Shown here in pieces: positions 25,606 to 33,682 of a stretch of DNA of 64,000 nt. Position 1 is the first letter of the stretch, and every line of letters begins with the position of its first letter. A program made the position numbers and the translations under genes. The notes under the pieces are model-generated. The model was given only the letters and a program-made list of their open reading frames with translations, was not told where the DNA came from and did not search any database. Source of the DNA: Spirosoma terrae (GTDB lineage: Bacteria > Bacteroidota > Bacteroidia > Cytophagales > Spirosomataceae); assembly GCF_010435915.1 (NCBI RefSeq), contig NZ_JAAFZH010000021.1:1-64000 (forward strand), written 5' to 3'.

Positions 25606-25658
25606 GAAGTATGATGTATACTATATGATACGTAGTCATTTTTCATAGATCATACTTC
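25606..25658 (+). promoter_or_regulatory. Intergenic hairpin between Anbu and transglutaminase genes
   Basis: GAAGTATGAT (25606-25615) and ATCATACTTC (25649-25658) are perfect complements. Between them lie further ATGAT and TACGTA words, so the transcript can fold in several ways. It may be an attenuator or processing site inside the two-gene operon, since no T run follows. Confidence 0.45.
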
Positions 25659-25681
25659 ATACGTACTACTTCATCTTTGCC

Positions 25682-26512
25682 ATGCTGCTTCACGTTCGGC
25701 ACCAATCTGATTACAACTACGATATTCCGGTTGCTCTAGGCCCTCAGACGCTGTATCTGTATCCCCGAACGTATCCCTACCAACGGCTGCTCAATTATAG
25801 TCTGGTTATTGACCCTAAACCATCTCGCATTGTCCGAAACATTGATGTTGAGGGCAACGTGCAGCAATTGGTTTATTTTAATCATCCGACCAACTATCTA
25901 CGCGTTACGGCCGAAATGGAGCTACAGTCCGACGAATTCAATTCGTTCGATTTCGTTCTTTTCCCGTTCGATACACAACGCGTGCCATTCCGATATCCAA
26001 AGTCAGAACAAGATCTGCTGCAGCCGTATCTGGAACGGGTTGGGGTTACACACCGAATTGACGACTGGGCCAAGCAACTCGCAGCAAAATCGGGCTGGCA
26101 AACCACTTCCTTTCTAATGGCGCTCAACCAGGCTATTCGCGAATTTACGTATGAGGTTCGGGAAGTGGGGGCCCCGTTTCCACCCGAACAAACGCTTACG
26201 CAACGTAAAGGCTCCTGCCGCGACTATACAACCTTATTTATGGCAGCATGCCGTAGCCTGGGCATTGCGGCCCGCTTTGTTAGTGGGTATTTATTCGGTA
26301 ATCCGCAACAGGAACATCAGCTCCACGCCTGGGCCGAAGTGTATTTACCCGGTGCTGGCTGGCGGGGTTTCGACCCCACCGAAGGATCAGTGGTTGTCAA
26401 TCGGCATATCTTTTTAACCTCAACCGCTAAACCCGAACTGGCCGCCCCTATCAGCGGTACGTTTATCGGCAAGGCTACATCGACGCTACGTTCTGAATTA
26501 GTATTTGTATAA
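25682..26512 (+). CDS. Transglutaminase-like cysteine peptidase
   Basis: 276 residues, no signal. An N-terminal beta domain of the Bact_transglu_N type (LLHVRHQSDYNYD, residues 1-85) precedes the transglutaminase core with the triad C179 (KGSCRDYTTLF), H215 (LHAWAEVYLPG) and D231 (RGFDPTEG). These cytosolic proteins accompany Anbu in many genomes and are thought to be amide-bond hydrolases that reverse or complement the ATP-grasp ligase. Here the pair stands without the ligase, see findings. A near-match to the -7 motif lies immediately upstream, so it could also be transcribed separately. Confidence 0.9.
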   Translation: MLLHVRHQSDYNYDIPVALGPQTLYLYPRTYPYQRLLNYSLVIDPKPSRIVRNIDVEGNVQQLVYFNHPTNYLRVTAEMELQSDEFNSFDFVLFPFDTQRVPFRYPKSEQDLLQPYLERVGVTHRIDDWAKQLAAKSGWQTTSFLMALNQAIREFTYEVREVGAPFPPEQTLTQRKGSCRDYTTLFMAACRSLGIAARFVSGYLFGNPQQEHQLHAWAEVYLPGAGWRGFDPTEGSVVVNRHIFLTSTAKPELAAPISGTFIGKATSTLRSELVFV

Positions 26513-26592
26513 ATAGACTAAACAATAGGGCAATTTCATGTAAAACGCTATATCTTTTTCGTCACTGGCACGTTTACCTGCAAACTGGCAGC

Positions 26593-26600
26593 TATCTTTG
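26593..26600 (+). promoter_or_regulatory. -7 promoter element of glmM
   Basis: TATCTTTG fits TAnnTTTG exactly, 33 bases upstream of the GTG start codon. No clear TTG upstream. Confidence 0.6.
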
Positions 26601-26633
26601 TAATCTTATCAGAATATTTATCAGACCCATCAC

Positions 26634-28028
26634 GTGGCATTAATAAAGTCTATTTCCGGAATACGAGGAACGATTGGGGGGCGCAGCGGAAACGGACTGA
26701 CGCCTTTAGATGTGGTTAAATTTACGGCTGCTTTTGGCCAGTGGCTCCGGCAACGGAATCCGTCAAAACAAACCGTAGTTATCGGGCGCGATGGCCGGCT
26801 ATCAGGCGAAATGATTTCTAAGCTCGTTTCGTCGACCTTACAGGGGTTAGGGCTGAACGTAATCGACCTGGGCTTGTCAACGACCCCAACCGTTGAACTC
26901 GCCGTACCCGCTGAAGGAGCAGCCGGTGGCATTATCCTGACAGCAAGTCATAATCCAATTCAATGGAACGCGCTTAAACTTCTGAACGAAACCGGAGAAT
27001 TTATCTCCGCTCAGGATGGAGCCGACGTATTGTCCATTGCTGAAGAGGAGTCCTTTGATTTTGCTGAAGTACGTAAACTAGGCAGTTATCAACCCGACAC
27101 CTCATGGCTGCAGAAGCATATCGACATGATTCTGGCTTTGCCACTGGTTGATCGGAACGCGATTGCTACCCGAAACTTCCGGATTGTTGTGGATGCGGTT
27201 AACTCAACCGGAGGAATCGCCGTACCGATGTTGCTGGAAGCCCTGGGGGTAGAAAAGATCACTAAACTTCATTGCGAACCAACCGGCCACTTTGCCCACA
27301 ACCCTGAACCACTGCCTGAAAACCTGCGCGACATCATTAAGGAGATGGAAAAAGGCAATGCCGATCTGGGTATTGTGGTCGATCCAGACGTTGACCGGCT
27401 GGCTCTGATCTGTGAAGATGGCTCTCCGTTTGGCGAAGAATATACGCTGGTTTCGGTAGCAGATTTTGTTCTGAAAAACAAGCCGGGCAACACCGTCTCT
27501 AACATGTCGAGCACTGTTGCCTTGCGGGACGTAACGCAGAAATACGGAGGCAACCATTATGCGTCGGCCGTGGGCGAAGTCAACGTAGTGGATATGATGA
27601 AGGAGCAGGATGCCGTTATTGGTGGCGAAGGCAACGGCGGCATTATCTACCCCGATTTGCATTATGGCCGCGATGCATTAGTAGGTATTGCTCTCTTCCT
27701 GACTCATCTGGCTAAGTCCGGCAAATCAGCCTCTATGCTACGCCGAACGTATCCTAACTATTACATTTCCAAGAACAAAATTGAGTTGACCCCCGATATC
27801 AATGTCGATGCGGTGCTGGAGAGAATACAGGCCAAATATGCCCGTAATCCAATTAATACCATCGACGGTGTTAAGATCGAATTCGATAAAGAGTGGGTTC
27901 ATCTTCGTAAGTCGAATACAGAGCCAATCATTCGTATCTATTCAGAATCAGACACCTTGGCAACAGCCGATCATCTGGCTGGCAAAATCATTAACGATAT
28001 TCGGGAAGTCATTGCCGAAAAACGATAA
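26634..28028 (+). CDS. glmM: Phosphoglucosamine mutase
   Basis: 464 residues, starting with GTG (MALIKSISGIRGTIGG). It interconverts glucosamine-6-phosphate and glucosamine-1-phosphate for UDP-GlcNAc and peptidoglycan. The phosphorylated serine is S105 in TASHNPIQWNALK; the metal loop is DPDVDRL and the sugar loop is GGEGNGG; the phosphate-binding tail reads RKSNTEPIIRIYSES. The sugar loop is typical of GlmM-like and archaeal-type enzymes, and a broader phosphohexomutase activity cannot be excluded. Monocistronic, with a clean terminator. Confidence 0.92.
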   Translation: MALIKSISGIRGTIGGRSGNGLTPLDVVKFTAAFGQWLRQRNPSKQTVVIGRDGRLSGEMISKLVSSTLQGLGLNVIDLGLSTTPTVELAVPAEGAAGGIILTASHNPIQWNALKLLNETGEFISAQDGADVLSIAEEESFDFAEVRKLGSYQPDTSWLQKHIDMILALPLVDRNAIATRNFRIVVDAVNSTGGIAVPMLLEALGVEKITKLHCEPTGHFAHNPEPLPENLRDIIKEMEKGNADLGIVVDPDVDRLALICEDGSPFGEEYTLVSVADFVLKNKPGNTVSNMSSTVALRDVTQKYGGNHYASAVGEVNVVDMMKEQDAVIGGEGNGGIIYPDLHYGRDALVGIALFLTHLAKSGKSASMLRRTYPNYYISKNKIELTPDINVDAVLERIQAKYARNPINTIDGVKIEFDKEWVHLRKSNTEPIIRIYSESDTLATADHLAGKIINDIREVIAEKR

Positions 28029-28061
28029 AACGACTTTACTACTATTCCAATCCCTTGATAG

Positions 28062-28087
28062 GCCGCTACAAACGTAGCGGCTTTTTT
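28062..28087 (+). terminator. Terminator of glmM
   Basis: GCCGCTAC and GTAGCGGC form an eight-base GC-rich stem with a four-base loop and run into TTTTTT. Textbook intrinsic terminator, 33 bases after the stop codon. Confidence 0.9.
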
Positions 28088-28193
28088 ATACTATGAGCGT
28101 GCGGATGATTCTTCTGCTACGTTCTGGTGGAAAATTTTGCCTTTCCTACAGCAACGCTCGGCCGTATAATCCGTCGATCCAGATAAAATACAA

Positions 28194-28223
28194 TTTGGCT
28201 AGCTGGCGGTATTTATATATTTG
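28194..28223 (+). promoter_or_regulatory. Promoter for the small membrane protein gene
   Basis: TTTG (28194-28197), 18 bases, then TATATTTG (28216-28223), a full match to TAnnTTTG. The gene starts 100 bases downstream, leaving a leader that contains a hairpin. Confidence 0.7.
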
Positions 28224-28270
28224 CCAGATGTGTTGGATAACTAAAAATATGTAAAGAAAGTATTCTAATA

Positions 28271-28299
28271 TTTACAGCGTCATATAAGTTTGCTGTAAA
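28271..28299 (+). promoter_or_regulatory. Leader hairpin before the small membrane protein
   Basis: TTTACAGC and GCTGTAAA form an eight-base stem around a 13-base loop, 24 bases before the GTG start. No T run follows, so it is more likely an mRNA structure than a terminator. Confidence 0.45.
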
Positions 28300-28322
28300 A
28301 GGGAAATAAGTCAATTTTAGAA

Positions 28323-28691
28323 GTGGCATCAATTATATCTAAGGCTATCCTACACATAATTATAGCCCTAATTAGTGCACTTAGCCTACTTGTAGTACTA
28401 GCTTATTGCCATGTCATGGGCATCAATAGTATCCTTGCAAACTTACTTCTAAGGGATCAAGCAAATATTGATTCGGCTAAATCAAGTACAACGTGGTTAG
28501 TTTTATTATGCGTTTTTAGTTTCTTAGAGTGGCTTGTCCTAATCTGGCTCATCAATAAATTCAATTACTGGTATGGCAAAGATTGGTTAAAGCCATCCCA
28601 AATGTGGATAGCAAGGGTAATAACGTTGACGACAGGTTTTGTAACAGCAGTTTGCATAATTGTTGGTTACCTATCCTTATTCAAAAGTTGA
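28323..28691 (+). CDS. Small three-helix membrane protein, unknown
   Basis: 122 residues with a GTG start. Three hydrophobic segments are visible: about 8-30 (ILHIIIALISALSLLVVLA), 56-78 and 97-118, joined by polar loops. The second loop carries KFNYWYGKDWLKPS, rich in aromatics and lysine. Base composition is more AT-rich than the flanking genes and TTA/ATA codons are frequent, which may point to a different history. It has a good promoter with a 100-base leader. I do not recognise the family. The next gene is an immunity-like protein on the same strand; whether they act together is unknown. Confidence 0.6.
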   Translation: MASIISKAILHIIIALISALSLLVVLAYCHVMGINSILANLLLRDQANIDSAKSSTTWLVLLCVFSFLEWLVLIWLINKFNYWYGKDWLKPSQMWIARVITLTTGFVTAVCIIVGYLSLFKS

Positions 28692-28793
28692 CAACTCTCC
28701 TTGTTGTATAAGTGGTGTCATGATGACCTAAAGCCTAAATTCAATACAATATAACCCTACTAACGGTTTTGTACGAAACGACAAATACATCCA

Positions 28794-29309
28794 ATGATTT
28801 TACCGAAGGAACGCGATTCCCGATTTATAACCATACGGCGTGGTGGAACCTTAACCGATTCCGATCATCAACAGCTTGCTCTATGGGCCGCTACCTGTGC
28901 CGAACACGTACTGCATCTGTTCGAAGAAGTCAACCCCGACGATAAACGACCAAGGCAAGCTATCGAAATGACACGGGCATGGGTCAATGGTGAAATCACG
29001 ATGAAAGAAGCCCACAAAGCGGCTTTTGTAGCAAACGCTGCCGCAAAAGGAATGCCCGACGCTGCCCGGTTTGCGGCATTGGCAGCCGGGCAAGCTGTAG
29101 CTGTCGACCACGTAGCAGCACATGAATTGGGCGCAGCGGCCTACGCCATCAGAGCCATTCAGGCGTCAGTGGATAAAACAGAGCAGGAATCAACAAGTCA
29201 ACAGGAATGTCAGTGGCAACGCGACCAGCTTCCTGATGCTGTTCGTGAACTTGTTCTTGATGATCAGCAATTACGAAATCACCTGTGTTGGTTTGTATTC
29301 ACGAGCTGA
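28794..29309 (+). CDS. Imm-5-like putative immunity protein
   Basis: 171 residues, cytosolic, all helical. It opens MILPKERDSRFITIRRGGTL, then LWAATCAEHVLHLFEE, DKRPRQAIEMTRAWVNGEI, an alanine-rich section (AAFVANAAAKGMPDAARFAAL) and WQRDQLPDAVRELVL. This order is what I know as the putative immunity protein family called Imm-5. The function was deduced by others from gene context with polymorphic toxins. Here no toxin, VgrG, PAAR or Rhs gene is near, so it would be an orphan, or the family has another role. The start keeps the full conserved opening. Confidence 0.75.
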   Translation: MILPKERDSRFITIRRGGTLTDSDHQQLALWAATCAEHVLHLFEEVNPDDKRPRQAIEMTRAWVNGEITMKEAHKAAFVANAAAKGMPDAARFAALAAGQAVAVDHVAAHELGAAAYAIRAIQASVDKTEQESTSQQECQWQRDQLPDAVRELVLDDQQLRNHLCWFVFTS

Positions 29310-29526
29310 TATACCATAAAAAGCCAGATTATACATACCTATGCCCCACCTCAACCTCTATCTTGTAGAAGAATCTCCTCACCATTTATTAAGTTGTTTT
29401 ATTTGAGCCTCTCCTCTTTACAGCTAACAATATGACCTATAGGTAGTTAGTAAAAATCAATCAATATGGCATACTTTTTATAACGTATTGATCAACTAAC
29501 AAAAACGAATTCAAACTACCAACGTT

Positions 29527-29883
29527 ATGGGCTTTCTTAGAGGAGTATTAACAGGATTAGCAATAGGTTATCTGACAGCACCCCGCAGTGGCAAAGAAAC
29601 CAGAGAACGATTATCGCAACGCGCTAACGAACTGCAAGATCAATGGGAAGAAGGCGTTTCAGAAGTGAAATCGCAGATTGACAAGCTTGTTGGCAATGCT
29701 GAAAGCAAGGTTGATCAGTATGCTAATCAGGCAGAACAAAAATTTGATCAATATAAGAACGAAGCAAAATCAACGTATAATAGAGAGCGCGCTAAAGCTT
29801 CCTATAATGATACTGTCGATGATGCGGCCGACGCAGCTAAATCTGGCATCAATAGTGCTGAAAACGCATTAAAAATTAATTAA
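29527..29883 (+). CDS. YtxH-domain protein
   Basis: 118 residues. The N-terminus has the YtxH signature: one short hydrophobic helix followed by APRSG (FLRGVLTGLAIGYLTAPRSGKETR). The rest is a long charged amphipathic helix (about 28-110) with many K, E, N and Q residues, probably coiled coil. YtxH proteins in Bacilli are general-stress proteins; in Bacteroidota they are small and common, with unknown action at the membrane. Monocistronic and followed by a 70-bp perfect palindrome. Confidence 0.88.
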   Translation: MGFLRGVLTGLAIGYLTAPRSGKETRERLSQRANELQDQWEEGVSEVKSQIDKLVGNAESKVDQYANQAEQKFDQYKNEAKSTYNRERAKASYNDTVDDAADAAKSGINSAENALKIN

Positions 29884-29914
29884 TAGATCTACAGATAAAG
29901 CTGTAAGTTAATTA

Positions 29915-29984
29915 GTAGGTATAAAGATAGCCCCCTCATTACTAACAAATTTGTTAGTAATGAGGGGGCTATCTTTATACCTAC
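29915..29984. repeat. Perfect 70-bp palindrome without spacer
   Basis: The arms 29915-29949 and 29950-29984 are exact reverse complements, centre AAATTT. The arms contain GTAGGTATAAAGATAG then CCCCCTCATTACTAACAAA. It lies 32 bases after the YtxH stop codon. No T run follows the right arm, so it is not a standard terminator although it could end transcription. The rest of the gap to 30222 is AT-rich with no gene seen. Confidence 0.95.
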
Positions 29985-30222
29985 ACCACTCTGTGGTTAT
30001 TACCTATCCCGGATTAAGTATTTTTAAAAAGAAAGGGCCATATATAAACTGATATTTTATTTTTATATATTAGCTTGTAAATAAATAAAAGGAAAAGATG
30101 TCACTTTAATCATTCTTCTTGTACGAGAACTTGAATACAAAGCATTGTATCCTTTAAGCAAAAAATAGTATCATTTAGGACAATACCGTGTACACTTATT
30201 TCACTCACTAACAGGAATAACC

Positions 30223-32382
30223 ATGGATGAAACCAGTAACATTGACCGGCGCCGTTTTCTTAAAACGAGTGCCGCTTTAAGTGGAGGGTTACTGATGAGT
30301 TTTTACTTACCAACGTTTGGTAAGACACCTAAAGTGGCGTCTTCAGCAGCACCCGCTACGTTTGAACCCAACGCTTTTATTCGGATTGGAGCAGACAATA
30401 GTATTACGATTATTTGCAACCACTCCGAAATGGGACAGGGGACATATACATCTATGTCGCAACTCATTGCCGATGAATTAGATGCGGACTGGAAAACCAT
30501 TCAGATTGAATCAGCTCCGTTAGGCGAAGCTTATGCCAATCCCATATTCAAGGCGCAATTGACTGGCAATAGCATGACTGCTTATACAGAATGGGAACGC
30601 ATGCGAACTGTTGGTGCTTCAGCCCGGTCCATTCTGGTTCAGGCAGCAGCCCGTGCCTGGAATGTAGACCCAGCTAGTTGTCAGACAAAAAACAGCACTG
30701 TTATTCACCCTGCCACCAATCGTCGATTTTCGTACGGAGAACTGGTCGACAAAGCAAGTGGGATAACAGCCCCTAACGATGTTAAGCTGAAAAGTACAGC
30801 TGACTTTACCTACATTGGGAAACCCGTTAAGCGACTAGATACGCCCGATAAAACAAACGGTAAAGCCATGTTTGGCCTGGACGTTTCTATTCCAGGGATG
30901 TTGGTAGCCGTAGTAGCTCGCACGCCGGTTTTTGGTGGTAAACTCAAAAGCTTTAATGCCGATAAGGCCAAAGCGATTCCGGGCGTCCGGCATGTTGTTC
31001 AAATTGACCGGGGGGTGGCTGTGGTAGCTGATGGCTATTGGCCTGCTAAACTTGGCAGAGAAGCGTTGGAAATTGAGTGGGATGAAGGTCCGTTTGCTGC
31101 ACAAAGTAGCGCAACGCAACGCCAACAATACGCGCAAATGGCCAAAACAGCAGGGAAAGTCGCCCAAAAAGAGGGCGATGTTGCCAAGGCCAAGGGCACA
31201 AAGACTATCAATGCCGTTTACGAATTTCCTTATCTGGCCCATGCTCCTATGGAGCCTTTAAACTGCGTAGCCGATGTAAAAGATGACAGTTGCGAATTAT
31301 ATCTGGGCACACAAGCGCAAACGTTTGATCAGTTTGCAGCCGCACAGGCTAGTGGGCTCAAACCTGAGCAAATAAAAATACACACCCAACTGTTAGGTGG
31401 CGGCTTTGGCCGACGTAGTGTCCTTGACGGACACGTCATCCAGGAAGCCGTTCAGGTGTCAAAAGCGATCAAAGCTCCTGTTAAAGTGATGTGGAGTCGG
31501 GAAGACGATATCCGGGGCGGCTATTATCGGACAGTTTCCTATCATAACATTCGGGGAGTGTTGGCAGCATCAGGGCAACCAGCAGCCTGGAGTCATGACA
31601 TTGTCAATGAATCATTTATTATTGGAACTCCACTGGCGGGCTCTATGGTAAAAGATGGGATTGATGAAATTGCTGTTGAAGGCGCAGCTGAACTCCCTTA
31701 CGAGATCCCCAACGTGCAGGTTAACTGGCATCAGGCGGTTTCCCCTATTCCAACGCTATGGATGCGTTCGGTTGGGCACTCTTACAATGCTTTTGTTAAA
31801 GAAACATTCATCGATGATTTAGCCCGTACGGCGGGGCAGGACCCTTATCAGTACCGGCGAAAACTTCTGGAGAAGCAACCACGTCTAAAACAGGTACTGG
31901 AACTGGCAGCCCAAAAAGGCGACTGGGGGAAACCACTACCCAAAGGGCATGCACGCGGCATCGCCGTTCACCATTCTTACTTCAGTTACGTGGCCCAGGT
32001 TGCCGAAGTTTCCATTACACCGTCAGGCAAGGTAAAGGTACACCGTGTCGTCTGCGCTGTCGATTGTGGCCCTGTCATCAACCCCGACACTGTGAAGGCA
32101 CAAGTGGAAGGCAGCGTAATCTTTGGATTAACCTCGGCTTTTTACGGAGAACTTACGTTGGAAAAAGGGCGGATACAGCAACGTAATTTCCACGATTACA
32201 AAATGCTACGTATGAATGAAGCCCCCGATGTTGAGGTACATATTGTTCCTAGTACCGATAAAATGGGCGGTATTGGCGAGCCTGCCGTTCCGCCAATCGC
32301 CCCAGCAGTAGCGAATGCTCTATTTACGCTAACCGGCAAGCGAATCCGAAAGCTACCTTTCCCGGCAGACGTAAGAGCATAG
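30223..32382 (+). CDS. Molybdenum hydroxylase large subunit (isoquinoline 1-oxidoreductase beta-like), Tat-exported
   Basis: 719 residues. Twin-arginine signal RRRFLKTSAALSGGLL at residues about 9-30, so the holoenzyme is folded in the cytosol and exported. Aldehyde oxidase/xanthine dehydrogenase fold with molybdopterin-binding motifs: GQGTYTSMSQLIADELDADW (MoCo loop), LGGGFGRRS, and the catalytic glutamate E686 in GGIGEPAVPPIAPA. It resembles IorB and related aldehyde or N-heterocycle dehydrogenases, a little shorter than usual (about 740-780). The small 2Fe-2S subunit follows 43 bases downstream, then a DUF2490 barrel and a diheme cytochrome c. The natural substrate is unknown. Confidence 0.9.
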   Translation: MDETSNIDRRRFLKTSAALSGGLLMSFYLPTFGKTPKVASSAAPATFEPNAFIRIGADNSITIICNHSEMGQGTYTSMSQLIADELDADWKTIQIESAPLGEAYANPIFKAQLTGNSMTAYTEWERMRTVGASARSILVQAAARAWNVDPASCQTKNSTVIHPATNRRFSYGELVDKASGITAPNDVKLKSTADFTYIGKPVKRLDTPDKTNGKAMFGLDVSIPGMLVAVVARTPVFGGKLKSFNADKAKAIPGVRHVVQIDRGVAVVADGYWPAKLGREALEIEWDEGPFAAQSSATQRQQYAQMAKTAGKVAQKEGDVAKAKGTKTINAVYEFPYLAHAPMEPLNCVADVKDDSCELYLGTQAQTFDQFAAAQASGLKPEQIKIHTQLLGGGFGRRSVLDGHVIQEAVQVSKAIKAPVKVMWSREDDIRGGYYRTVSYHNIRGVLAASGQPAAWSHDIVNESFIIGTPLAGSMVKDGIDEIAVEGAAELPYEIPNVQVNWHQAVSPIPTLWMRSVGHSYNAFVKETFIDDLARTAGQDPYQYRRKLLEKQPRLKQVLELAAQKGDWGKPLPKGHARGIAVHHSYFSYVAQVAEVSITPSGKVKVHRVVCAVDCGPVINPDTVKAQVEGSVIFGLTSAFYGELTLEKGRIQQRNFHDYKMLRMNEAPDVEVHIVPSTDKMGGIGEPAVPPIAPAVANALFTLTGKRIRKLPFPADVRA

Positions 32383-32425
32383 CTATAAAACCAATCCCAT
32401 TCACAAAAGATAAGCAATTAGTTGT

Positions 32426-32878
32426 ATGGCGACTTTAACGGTCAATGATAAAAATTACGATGTTACTGTAAGTCCGGATACCCCCCTGTTGTGGGTAATC
32501 AGAGAAAATATTGGACTGACAGGCACAAAATTCGGCTGTGGGATGGCTCAATGTGGCGCCTGCACAGTACACATGAACGGCGAAGCCGTTCGCTCTTGCG
32601 TAACACCCTTATCACGGGCAGAAGGCAAAAAAATAGTAACGATCGAAGGATTATCGGATGAAGTAGGCAAGCGAGTTCAGCAGGCCTGGATCGACGAAGA
32701 GGTTCCTCAGTGCGGCTATTGCCAGAGTGGACAGATTATGGCTGCTGCGGTTCTACTCCGCACTACGCCTAATCCTACTGATACCGATATCGACAATGGC
32801 ATGAGTGGAAATATCTGCCGCTGTGGCACGTATCAGCGGATTCGGAAAGCCATTCATAAAGCAGCCCAGGCCAAATAG
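32426..32878 (+). CDS. 2Fe-2S small subunit of the molybdenum hydroxylase
   Basis: 150 residues, cytosolic by itself and carried out by its partner's Tat signal. It has both iron-sulfur clusters of this family: a plant-type ferredoxin set C38, C43, C46, C58 and the second helical cluster C96, C99, C131, C133 (CGYCQSGQ and CRCGTYQRI). It is the IorA/CoxS type, moving electrons from the molybdenum centre to the acceptor. No FAD subunit is present, which agrees with cytochrome c as acceptor, as in other two-subunit periplasmic members. Encoded 43 bases after the large subunit. Confidence 0.93.
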   Translation: MATLTVNDKNYDVTVSPDTPLLWVIRENIGLTGTKFGCGMAQCGACTVHMNGEAVRSCVTPLSRAEGKKIVTIEGLSDEVGKRVQQAWIDEEVPQCGYCQSGQIMAAAVLLRTTPNPTDTDIDNGMSGNICRCGTYQRIRKAIHKAAQAK

Positions 32879-32933
32879 CATTAATGTTAGTCAGATTGGT
32901 CGTACACACAGGATTCAGGCTTGTTACTAACCT

Positions 32934-33641
32934 ATGAGGCTAGTATTTATCTATCGCATATGCAGTTGTCTCGCTCTGTTGGTTTGCAACAGATTGGTCA
33001 GCGCCCAAGGAGTAGACCCTTACTCGCTGTTTTCGCTTACAGGCGTTTCAACCGCTATTTCAAGCAAAACAAACCTGAACCTATATGGTGTGTACAATCC
33101 TTTTGACCAGATTAAAGCTATAGCGGCCATTCCGTTGATTCGGGTTAATAAATATGTTACGCTCTCACCGTCTTGTATGTATGTATCACTGCCCGGCTCC
33201 AGAAAAGAATTCCATATTTTAGGAAGTGTTCAACTGGCCTTCCCCCTGGGAAAACACGTCACACTGGAAGACCGGAACATGTGGTGGCACCGCTTTCGCG
33301 AGAGCGAATTACCTGATTTAGATTTTTACCGAAACCGATTACGATTTATCTATCAAAAGTCGATGCGCGACAAAACATTGCGGCTGTTTGCTGGCAATGA
33401 GTTCTTTTACAGCTTCGACCAAGGTCGCTTTTCACGTAATCGACTCGGTTTCGGTGCCGGGTATCCGCTCGTTAGCTGGCTAACAGCCGAAGCTGTTTAT
33501 ACATGGCAGGTAGACAGAAATCTCCCTAACCGGTCTGTGGCTTTCCTCACATTGACAGTGCCATTAGACCACTACGGGGTTTTCAGACGGCGGTCTCCTA
33601 ACCCCAGTAAACAAAGAGACAAACAGCTACCTGTTTTTTGA
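32934..33641 (+). CDS. DUF2490 outer-membrane beta-barrel-like protein
   Basis: 235 residues. Signal peptide about 1-24 (ALLVCNRLVSAQ). The mature part is made of amphipathic strands with aromatic belts: NLNLYGVYNPF, HVTLEDRNMWWHRFRE, LDFYRNRLRFIYQK, GNEFFYSFDQGRFSRNRLGFG, AVYTWQVDRN. This pattern matches DUF2490, a predicted barrel with porin-like role. Placed between the hydroxylase subunits and the cytochrome gene on the same strand, spacing 55 and 41 bases, so it may take substrate or exclude product for the oxidation module. Function inferred from context only. Confidence 0.75.
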   Translation: MRLVFIYRICSCLALLVCNRLVSAQGVDPYSLFSLTGVSTAISSKTNLNLYGVYNPFDQIKAIAAIPLIRVNKYVTLSPSCMYVSLPGSRKEFHILGSVQLAFPLGKHVTLEDRNMWWHRFRESELPDLDFYRNRLRFIYQKSMRDKTLRLFAGNEFFYSFDQGRFSRNRLGFGAGYPLVSWLTAEAVYTWQVDRNLPNRSVAFLTLTVPLDHYGVFRRRSPNPSKQRDKQLPVF

Positions 33642-33682
33642 CGTAACTCGACTTTCCACAAATCTATTATTCACTTACAGCT

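Noticed and set aside
28794..29309. Polymorphic toxin-immunity locus
   Set aside because: Only the immunity-like gene is present; no toxin, Rhs, VgrG or PAAR gene in reach, so I keep it as an orphan.
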